Below are positions 27,101 through 39,100 of a stretch of DNA of 64,000 nt, piece by piece. The stretch is from the NCBI RefSeq assembly GCF_964355755.1, contig NC_092670.1, forward strand, positions 34,147,795-34,211,794, in the 5' to 3' direction. A program made the translations under genes and the position numbers. The notes under the pieces were generated by a model. That model was not told the origin of the DNA, made no database searches, and saw only the letters and a list, made by a program, of their open reading frames with translations. The first letter of the stretch is position 1. Every line of letters starts with the position of its first letter. The stretch is from Antedon mediterranea. Taxonomy: Eukaryota; Echinodermata; Crinoidea; Comatulida; Antedonidae.

Positions 27101-30100
27101 TTAGAGACCACAGTGAACATAATGAGTATGAGACTCTTCTAGCTGTTGGTATCATTTTGCAACAAATAAATCCTGTCCACATTTCTATTGTTCTATTCTA
27201 TTGTTTGTTGATTATAAAACCTTTGGAACAACATCAAACAAGCCTCATGAAATAGGTGAGTGGTGGTACCAAGAGTTGGGTAGCAGAGTGGAGGAGTAGC
27301 CATGTGGTTAAGACACTTTGTCATACAGAGAGACCCGGGTTCAATTCCTGTCAACTTCCAGTCTACTCAGCTGTAAATGAGTACTTGCTTGAAAATACAA
27401 GGGAGGATAAGGTGGCGCGGAAAGGAACTGGCCAATGTTTCAACACATAATGCAGAGGTGTAGTAAAATAAGCTCCTACCTACTTGGAGCTATACTCTAT
27501 AAAAATTGCAGTTGGGCTACATTCTTCAGAAACAAGTAGGGGATTAATTCTCGGTATACTCAACTTTTAGAATTCTAGACTTTTGAGTATTATCCTTAAT
27601 GTGCAACAATTGTTATATTCTAATCAATTCTAACTTTCAAAGATGAAAGGTGGACAGACACAATTTCAAAGTCTTCCAGCCAGCTTAACTTTTTCCACCA
27701 ATCTCTAGCTACATCACTGAGCTTATAAGCACTCAGTAGTTTTAACTAGATGTATGTGATTGTGTTTGCAGCAGTAAAAAAAATATGACTTCATAATACA
27801 GGAAACGCAAGCATAAATGCAAAATTTTCTAAATTATTGTTTACCTGAAATTTCACAATTTTTCCCAGAATACCCAGGCTTACAAAGACATGAATATTCC
27901 TCAGTGTAGCTGAAGCTAAAGCTGAATGAGCTAGCTACGCTTTTTTCTTCAGCTGGTTGTAATTCCAAACATCGCCCTTCGTGCTGACATGGGTTCAGGT
28001 CACATGGACCGATGACGGATGCTGAAGATGTTGATGATTCAACTAGTGATAAAAATATCAAAAAAGACATTCGTTGTGATAAGAATGAGTGATTATATTA
28101 TATTTGAAGATGTATAGTCTAAAGCTCTGTCTACACTATAAAACAATATGTGACAAAATAATTTGATGTGCCCATATATGGACAAAATGATATCACATCA
28201 ATCATCACATCATATTTGTGCACATCACCACCATATTTGGGCACATCACACTTTGTTTGTCAAACTAGTTTGCTATTGTAGACAGAGCTTAAAGCGGAAA
28301 AAGTGTGAATCATTTAATACATTATGGGATAAATATGGGACTTACCTTTACCTTTACATAACCTTTACCTTTACATATCATATTTAAGTTGATTTTCAAT
28401 GACACAACATGACTAGCACTACTCTGAGTAGTAAATGAATCCTAAGAGATTTGAACCATCAACTTCTAGCTGACAAGGTGATGACAAGGTCAGTATCACA
28501 ACCATTGCACCACAGACGCGTTTTATAACAAAATAAATTTATTTGGAATATATCCGTTTTGAGCTATGCTATGCAGAACCATAGTAACTGTTAAGCTTTT
28601 TTAAAGCGTTAAACACTGAATTACCCCATATAGTCAATGTGTATTACTCACGTGGTATGCGGTTTTCACAATGTGTTCCAGTGTAACCAACACGACAGGT
28701 ACATATGTAATGCTCGAAAGCAGATGAATCACTATATGAATCTTCTTCATCGCCAATATACTCACGACACGTACCACCATTTTTACATCTTTGTGGTGTG
28801 CATAATTCTTCAGTGAAAGAAATTTATTTTATTTTATATAACTTTAATTTGATTGATGGTTACAAAATACAAAACAATATAAGTAAACACATTTTTATTT
28901 CAGTAGCACAATTATAAATGCTGATTATAGCAAGTTAGTCTTCCAAACTTTTAAAATTATTACACTAAATATTAAACACATATTGTATAAATGTATTTTA
29001 AATACAGGAGTTATGGAAATCACTCCCATGCAGTCCACTTGTATTATTAATATCAGTTTCCAAATTGATGCTGTCATTGTTTAGCAATATATATAAAAAC
29101 ATTCTTTTTGGCATATGCTGATTTGAATAAACCCACGAATTTCAGAAAAAAGGTCGGCAAAAAATTGCCACACACGGTGGTAAATATGCTGCTTACTGGA
29201 AACTTTTCGCAACCAGGCTGCTTTATCAACGTTCCGAGTATATTCCATTTAATCATTTAGTTTATTTAAAAAGAAATGTTGATTAAAGATTAAATTCTTT
29301 GAAAACAACATACCTTGTTCAATAATTATTTGGCAATTAGTGCCTACAAAACCAATCTCACAGATACACACGTAGTTATTAACTAGGTTGTCGACACCTG
29401 GTACAGGTACTGAACTACAGGTGGCGCCATTTAAGCATGGATGTGAATGACAAGGACCTTCGGACACTGATGGAATTGCTAAAAAAAATATATGTAATAT
29501 GTATAAATTCAATGTATGTTTTGAATAGTTTATTATTATGACATTTACTCAAACAGATAATAGGGAGCATTTGATTTGCGATGACCAATGATCAGCGTGT
29601 CATGTTCACCGTGCGCATTCAGGGATATTGGGACTTGTTTCATCGCTCCCCACGTTGACACAGTTTTGATCGCTTCTAAGGCCAGACGACACATCGATTA
29701 ACCTCACCTAGAAAGTTGTGGGTCATGAAATAAAAAGCTTCCTATTGTCACCTTTAAGCCTGGTTCTCACTATGGTCACAACATAAGGACACGCACGCGT
29801 TGTTCAGCCAATCACATAAATCATTCAAACTGTCACATGTGATTGATGTAATTACACGCACGCGTTGTTCAGCCAATCACATAAATCATTCAAACTGTCA
29901 CATGTGATTGATGTAATTAATTGCATTGATTATTCGTCATTGCATTGCAACCAAGTTTTAGTTGTCTTAAGCTCTTTCTACACTATCAAACTAGTTTTAC
30001 AAAAAAAGTGTGATGTGCTTGGGTAGTATAGTTGCCCAAATATGGTAGTGATATGTCCAAATATGTGATTGTGAAGACTTACTGCAGAATTCACCAGTGT

Positions 30101-33100
30101 AACCATCATAGCAGTCACAGAACTGCTCTCTATTAAATGGGCCGCCTCGACAAATTCCATTGTTGCCACAATCAAGCACACAAAGTTGCAGTTCACTTTC
30201 ACTATTTTCACTTGAAAAGGAGAAGGAATTTTGGTTGTCGTCGACTGAAAGAACACACAAGTAAAATCAACTAATTAATACAATCTTAATTTGTAACCAC
30301 ATATCTTTCTACATTTTTTATTTAAAATGTTGAATAAAACCAGAGTGTCTTAACCATTTGGCCACTCATTCACTCTCCATACTAGTGCTGTAGCCCCAAG
30401 AAGTGTGGAGCAGTAGCCAAAGAAGTGATCCTTCTGGCTGGGTAATAAGAGAGTAAGAGGCTGTCAAAGTGCACAGTATCATGTAAAAATTTTATATTTT
30501 TTTAGGAAATCTCCAATAATTTAATGGTGCGTGATAGGAAGAGATAAATCCAGTAGTGTGTGTCTTGTTGAAGTGGTCCGGTCGAAAACTGAATAACTGG
30601 TGGCTACGACCCTGCATACATGTGAAGATGATGACAATGATAATGATGTAGCGTTGTAGTATAACAACCAAAATGTTAAGACAAACTTTATATCCTTTTG
30701 GAAACAAATGGTGTACCGCAAATCTAAATTTACTAGTATTTACAAGTTTTCAAATTATTTTACCATATCAAGTTCATAAATAATAATAATTGTAAAGTTT
30801 AAGTTTAACATAGAGATTGCATATTTTATCTGATCCATGGTAAAGTATCTTCTTATTTTTTTATTTTCTTCTTCAAGATTTAATGAATTTTAACTGATAA
30901 TAAAGATTAAGTTTAAATGCAAGTATTTTATTTATATTTACATGCTTATATTGATACCATGCAAATATTGAAAACAATATTGTACCCTAGGAAGGTGTAT
31001 AACTAAAAAATGAACATATTTCTAGAGAGTACCCTCTCTAGAAATACAATCAATCTTAACTCACCTTGTTGGCAGTTGTGACCAATAAATCCAGGGAGAC
31101 AGTGGCATCTGTAAATCTTTAAACTGACTTCGATACATGCACCTCCATTTTGACAATAATTTGTCTCTTCACATGGTCCTTTAACTCCTAATAAATAAAA
31201 TGATAGTAATATTAATCCATCACATAGATGTTTTTTAAGGGACAATGTTAATATTATTCTACTGCAGTAACTTTTGTTTACTGTACTCTTTCACCTATTT
31301 AATGCAATTATTTACCAAGCTGTGATGTTGAACTAAAAAACCTTCAGGCATTGAAAAAGCTAAAATAAAAAAATGCAGTTACTGCAGTAACTGCAGTAGA
31401 AAGATTTCGACATTATTCCTAAAGCCACGTCTACATGTGTGACGTGCCAAATATGGTAGTGATATGACGTCACATAAAGCTTGTATAGTGCAACAACACA
31501 TTATGCCATCAGAGTATTTCTTTCTAAATTTTTGTTTTGCAGGCACATAATTCTACTCGGAAAAAGAGAAGAAAAATAAAAGTTTGGCGTAGTAAGTCTG
31601 TTTAAAGTAGTTATTTTATTTCATGTTTTTTATCCGTGTCTATTTTTAATCGGTGTCTATTTATAAATGTTATTTTATATATTCACTCATAAGCCAGAAT
31701 TGGCTGGTCTTGTATTTCATTGTGATTAAATAAATAAATACACAAATACATAATATCAACAATCTACAATATGACTTTACTTTCATCACAATGTAGTCCA
31801 GTGAATTGAGGTGGACATTCGCATGTGTACTTGTTGATGTTGATGATATGTGTTTTACACATTCCACCATTGTTACACGGATTATTGGTACAGGCAGTAA
31901 CAATACCTGAAAAAAAAAAAAAAAAACTAACTGTAAGGTTGTAAAAATGAAGCATAATAAAAAATGTAAACAAAAACACTAAAACCCTTTTCACGCACAT
32001 TTTTACAACTGGGTTTGATCTCCCAATTTCTTACACATTTTCATACATGCATACGCGAATCGCGAGAAATCTTGGGACAAAAAACATAGTTGCCCGGCAA
32101 CTCAGGACATCTCAGAACAAAAAAACAGGCCTCTTGTCAGTGTTTTTTTTTTCAGATTTTACAGGGGTCCCTTGTGAAATCTCGGAAGATTTGCCAGAAA
32201 ATTCTCTTCACACTATGCAAGGCAAACCTGGCTGTTATTTTTCGCAGGTTTGAAAAGGGTATTTGAGTAAAATTAATATTGAAAATTTATTTTTTAACTT
32301 ACAAACACATTGACTTACAAACACATTGGTCTGAGGTGCCTAATAAGTTTATTACAGTATTGGGTCTATATTAGCAAAATCTTGGACACAAGGATTACAG
32401 AGTAAAGTTCAATCAATGTAATTTCACTAAATATACTTACGATGTTCACAGTTTTCTCCATAGAATCCTTGATGGCATACGCAATAATATTTACCATCAC
32501 TAGCCAACTTACAAGTACCATCCACACACGGAAAGCAGAAGTCACTAATCTCTATTAAGATACATGTTTATCTTATTTATTCAAATTTCTCCTAACCAAT
32601 ACAGACAACAAACAAATTTTCACCACAGGTGGTGAAGTCAAAAAACAATTTTAAATTAAAGCAGGCTTTCCAACAATACAAAGTAGTTGATAATTCTATA
32701 CAAAAAATGTGGGGACCATCATTACTCTCACACACTTAGGATCTCCAGTGTGTATGCTATTTGGTTTATCATTTTAGAAAAGTGGGCAGGTGGAGAATTA
32801 CTTTGAGGGATGGGACTGGATCCAGGCTTATCAAATAACTCCATTAAATACTTTGTCCTGTTATAGGTCCTTTTCTGCAGTGCAAAAACATAACCGTAAT
32901 AATAACTGTGTGATTAAATTAACCCCAATTTCTTGGGAGCATAACCGGTTAAATGGCAGCCTGAAAATAACGGTGAAAAAAAAACAAACGATTCGGTGTT
33001 AGCACGTTGTTTAACCAGCTTTTAGCTGCAATGCGAAAAAAATGGTTATTTGATTGACATTTGCTATCAACTATACTGTAGTAATGTTTGAATTGACTGC

Positions 33101-36100
33101 CAGTGACCATTGCATTTTGGGTACAGCTAACAATTTCCATCGACGACCACCCGCTGACTCAAAGTTATTGAGTTATAAAATTAAGCAGAAATACATTCGG
33201 TATAAAAATTATATTTTAAATCTATTTTGAAATAAATGATTTATTCAGCAGCGCTATGCAGCAGAAACAGAGAGAAGGGGTACATTGATTTTGCCATTCT
33301 ATTCTTTTCCACTAAATAAAATACAACTTTGACAAACACTTACTTTTCTCGCAATGCACTCCTGTATATCGATGTCCACATATACAAGAATATCTGTCAT
33401 TTAACAGAATGCATTTTCCGCCATTTACACACGGACATCCAGAACCTGAGGGTGGATTTACAGCCCCTGGAGACGGGGTTCCATCTTCTCCAATACGAGA
33501 CTGAATTGTTGCACCTTCTAAATAAAACAAAAATAAAATTAATATAAATAATAAGGCCCCTATGATTTTTTATAAGGAATTTTTTTTTTTTTGTCAAAGG
33601 ACGGTTTCTACTAACAATACGTTATTATAAAATGAATATTCATTTATTTAACAGTGTTTACAGTGGTGTAATGGCTATGAGAGTTCACTGGCTAAAGCCA
33701 GGGGCTCCGGAGCTTATGGAGGCCCCTGAGCAGTGCCCAGAGGAAAAAACAGGCATTAAAATATGACAAAAAGGCTAAAAACGCCCGAGGCCTCCACTTA
33801 TATTCCTAAACCAGGGGCTTTAGATATCTATGTTATGCCACTGGGGGATTACTACAGGAATTTAAAATATTAAAATTGACAGACATACGCATGAGCGTTC
33901 TTGCTTCTACGGCCTCAGAATATGAACTTTGACCAGCAGCGTTAAATGCAACTACGTATACTGTGTAACTTGTGTCTTGTGCAAGGTTTAGTAAATCCAC
34001 ATAACTTTGTTCCGAATCTGATACCGTAATATATTTGTCTTCATTATCCACCTGGTAAATTACCCGGAATCCAAGAAGCACTCCATTCAAATCGTCTCTG
34101 TGTGGTTTCTATGACAACAACAATTGGAATCAAATTTTGATTTAGTACTCAGTTGTGAATCCAGAGGGTGGGAGTGAGCAGATGTTACATCCTCTGCACA
34201 CCCTCCCTATAATCAGAAATTCATATTTACACACAATCAATAATGACGTTTGAAATACAACAATTGAAATGTAATATGCTAGCTAGACCATTTCCTGCAG
34301 TGGTTACTTAACCACAGTTTAAATGTTTCAATCATATTACCAATAGAGATAAACTATATTTGTAATTATAAATGTTCTTAATAGTGTGAGTATTAATGTT
34401 TTGTTTTTTTTTACTTACCCTCCAGCGAACTCGGATTTTTGTGGCAGATTTTGCTTTTGCAGACACCTCTCTTGGTGGACTTGAGGGCGCTAAACATACA
34501 ATGTAAATAGAAATGTCATTGGGAGACACAATCAGATGTACAGTAATAAAACAACTAGATTTCGATAATCAGTTATTATTGTATTCTCTTTTATGTAATG
34601 TCATATTGTCATAGCATGAATCTGAATCCGATTTGAAGTCGTCCAAAACCTTATTACGGCAAGTTGGTTACACAATGTTCTGTTTTCAAGTTTTGGAAAA
34701 ACGCTCTACACAAAAATGGTGGAAAGAACAATATTAAATTGAAAAGAAAAAGATCCTTAACAATCACAGGAAAGTCTTCTGAATAGGGTATTCATCATAA
34801 AAGAGGATTCAAAAGTACTGTAGTTTGATTTTTATCAGAATATAATAACAAAACATTTTTCGTACCCATTTCTGGAATAATGACATCATTGCTGGGTTCA
34901 CTAGCTCTACTGTCACCTGCAATATTGATCGCAATCAATCGGAATTTGTACGTCGCTCCTGGTTGAAGTGATGTCACCTCGTGTGATCGTTCATTTCCAA
35001 ATATGGATGCCTTCACCCGTTTATAAGATTTTGCTTAAATGTAAAAATTGATTATGAGGCCTAGGTCCTAAAAGAAAACAGTTTTGATTTTCCTTCCTTC
35101 CTCATCCCAGCCACATTAGAATACAAAATAGGCCTACCCTATAGCCTGGCTAGCCAGTGTCTAGCTAGGCCTAGCTAGGCCTATTATCTATCTAATCTAG
35201 GCCTGACCTAGCTAAGCTAGGTTGAGTGGGCCTACCTTAGCCTAGGCTTGGCTAAACTTTAGGGGACTAGGCCTATACCTAGGATAGGAGGCCTAAATAT
35301 AATAAGTAAGTATAGCCTAAATAAGGGCCTAGCTAGAGAGGGCCTAGCTAGACCAGGTCTAGTAGTGGGGCCTAGGGCTAGGCCTAGGTAGGCCTATCTA
35401 GGCTATACTATTTAGTATTTACCGGTAATGCTTAGCTAGGAATATCTCACTCTAAACTCTGTGTTACGACCTAATTAGCTAGGCCTACAAGCTTATGGAT
35501 AGACAAATGTATTAGTGTAATAACTATATGATGGGCTACAGTTATTTAAATTGAGTTTGAGTTTAACATTGCGTTAAGTTAAAACTGTTTTGATTTTAGC
35601 GCTGCTTGACCTGGATGGTCATGGATGGATGGATGATGGATGTATGGTCGATTTTGTTGACGCCCTCTACAAAAAGAAACTTTTTCACTCTTCCTTTTTT
35701 AGGCGCAGCTCTGGAATGGAATTTTCTTCTTTTTTCTTTGGCATAATAATTAAAGAAAGTAAATACGTTACATCTGTAGTTACTTATTACCCAATTAACA
35801 CATGGAGAAAATGAGGTTTACATTCGAGTCCGTAATGAAACCGCTCAAGATAGAATTGTGACGTGCCGTACAGCCACCCACCCGGGCCCATTTTCACCCT
35901 CCGTTTAACCTTGAAAATACTGTATTAGTATATTAACAACAGTAGAAACTTACTGTTCATCTTATACTCCAGAGTATACTCCTCAGGTTGACTGGATTTC
36001 TTTGTTGAATATTGAGACCACTCTATAAGAATTGTTCTAATATCGCCAGCAACAGCTGTTGCTGTCACAGATACTGGTGCTGCAGGTTTTCCTTTAGAAA

Positions 36101-39100
36101 TAAAATGAGAATATCTAATATCAGTAAAAAGACAAAACAGTATAATATAAAAATTTTATTTTTGATTTTTTTTCTTTTGGTCGTTTAAAGAAACTTTCAC
36201 TCCGATAAGATGCAAAAGTACACAGTATGTCCTTTATATTTGTAAACAGGAACGAGTAGTGTTCAATATTAAAGGGGGTATGGGTGAAAATCTGACCCAT
36301 ACCACAACCTCCACCCCTTGACAGCTAAAGTGAAATTACGAACTCTTACCGTACTTTATTTTTATGTCAGTGCTCCTCCGTTTAATATTATTTATTTTAA
36401 GCAATGTCAAGGAATAGTTATAATTATATCGAGGCACATTATGTGTGTAATGGTGCATCAATGCAAAATGTTCCCTCCCCCTCTTTCTGATATAATAGTG
36501 GCTGTTGAATAGGGAAAGTAGGAGGCCGAGTTTACACACTTGGATGAGTTTGTTTGTTTGTTTGTTTGTTTGTTTTTATTGATTTTCCACACAAAATGAA
36601 TATGATAATTAAGTAACAATAAACATATATATATATACAAGAAAGATGTGTGGCTGGTGGGCAAATAAGTTCAAAGAACTTTAAGGCTTACCCACCAGAA
36701 AAGATACAATAAACATTATCAAGTATAACGAGTAATTAATACATAGTAAGAATATAAAATAAGAAGTAAAAATACATAAGTAAAATAAAAAATTTAGAAA
36801 AGTAAATAAATAAGAAAAACAGAGTATAAGTTATTAAAATGAATCATAAGTGTTTTAAACTTTAGCATTTGCACAAGTAATAATAAGTTAATAATAATAA
36901 TAAATACGTAGTATTTAAGTACCGTACTAATAAATTATTTATTATATTCAGAGACTAAAAGCTTTTTGTAGTTGTATTTAAAACTAGAGACTGTACATTT
37001 TTTTTTTAACTCTTGTGAGATAACTCTCCAGAGCTTAGGTCCAACATAAAAAACAGAGTGACGACGGGGCTTATAAAACGACTTATCAGGAATAAAATTA
37101 TTTATCGAACTTCTAGTGTTATGTGTATGACCTTCAGCAGTTTTTGAAAATAGAGAACTTATATGAAAAGGCAAGATATTTTTAGATAAGCGGAACATAA
37201 ATAGAGCTATCTGAAGCTTATTCAAATCATAAATGTTTAGAACGTTAAGCTTATAAAAAAGTAATTTCGAATGTGATCTATAAGATTGCCCTGCACAAAT
37301 ACGTAAAGCACGTTTTTGTAATTTGAACAAGCAGTCAATATGGGTAGTCTCATTACTAAGCCATGGGCACAATGTATCGAACTTATCTAAGGTAACGGCC
37401 CAACTTAAATTAATATATGAAAGATAAGGTAAAACTAAGACATTGTATAATGTGAGTAGGATTTGTTGAGGGAGTAGATGTTTAAGTTTGTTAATTATAC
37501 CTATGTTTCTAGCGATCAAGCTACTGGTTGTATTAATATGTTGCTTCCATGTCAAATTTGAGTCAATAATGACACCAAGGAACTTGATTTCATGAACATG
37601 GTTAATTAGCATTTTATCAATGTATATATTTTTATCTGTTTTTGTTTTGGCTTTAGGTTTTGAAAAAATAATGTAATTGGTTTTGGATATGTTAAGAATT
37701 AATTTGTTGCATTTTAACCAGTTTGATATGTTACAAAGTTCATTGTTCATGATATTAAATAAAGTGTTAAGATTAGAATGTGAATAAAATATGTTAGTAT
37801 CATCGGCAAAAAGAATAAATTTGAGTATTCTAGAGCTGGAGGGTATGTCGTTAACGAAAATAGAAAATAAAAGTGGGCCTACGATTGAGCCTTGGGGAAC
37901 TCCACATGTAATAAGTGAGTAACTAGAAGTAAAGGAATTGACAGAGGTAAATTGGTAACGATTAGATAGATAACTTGTAATGAGTTGGAGAGGAAGGCCT
38001 CTGACTCCATAATGTCTAAGTTTATATAGAAGGATATCATGGTTAAATGGTGTCAAATGCCTTTGACAAGTCAAGGAAAAGTCCAATAGTAAATTTATCA
38101 TTACTTAGGGCTTTAGTTATAATAATTATCATAAATGTCTAATAAAGCAAGATTCGTTGAGAAGTTTTTCCTAAATCCATACTGATGTTCAAATAATATA
38201 TTGTGCCTGTTAAAAAAAGGACGAGAATCTAATATAAATAGTTAGTTAGCAATCCAAAAGGTGGGACATCGACAGGAACAAATTTAAAACACTCCTTAAT
38301 CACTGGATTACCGTGGATTATCATCGAAGGCTCATGGATTAGCAAACCACACCCAATTAGCTTTTAATTCTCTGATAATATTTAAAGATAGTGTTACCGT
38401 CAAATTTAATAAAATGTCTATATTACATTGCATACAATAACTGCTTGTCAATTATGTATATTAAATTACTCATTTTTTAGATTTAGTCATCGTACGTATT
38501 GATTAGGACGTGTGGTGTGACGCTTTAGACAGTCATAGACAATCGGTCAGTTTAATCAGTTAAGGTTACTGTCTCGACGTTTCAGGTGATCATTCAAATC
38601 AATATGGTTATTGAATCAGTCATTTTAGCAAAATTATTTAGCAATCAGTCAGTTTATTTTATCAGTCGACCAGTCAGCTTTTAGTGGTCAGTCAGTCAAC
38701 CAGTCAGTTTAGTAAGTCAGCATCAGTCAGTTTATTTAGTCAGTCGACCAGTTAATTTAGTCAGTCAACTAGTCAGTTTACCTGTCAGTTTATTTTGTCA
38801 GTAAACCAGTCACTTTTAGTCAGCCAACCAGTCAGTTTATTTAGTCAGTAAACCAGTCAGTTTTAGTCAGCCAACCAGTCAGCTTATTTAGTAAGTCAAC
38901 CAGTCAGTTTTAGTCAGCCAACCAGTCAGTTTATTTAGTCAGTCAACCAGTCAGCTTTAATTAGCCAACCAGTCATTTTATTTTGTCAGCCTACCAGTCA
39001 GTTTATTTTGTCAGTCAACCAGTTAGTTTATTTTGTCAGTCAATCAGTCAGTTTATTTTGTCAGTAAACCAGTCAATTTAGTCTGTCAACTAGTCAATTC

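Noticed and set aside
24878-27182. Three long minus-strand open frames of 240-300 codons with a repeated [18 protein letters not shown]-type peptide
   Set aside because: They are the 54-bp minisatellite read in frame; the unit is a multiple of three and lies in an intron between EGF exons.
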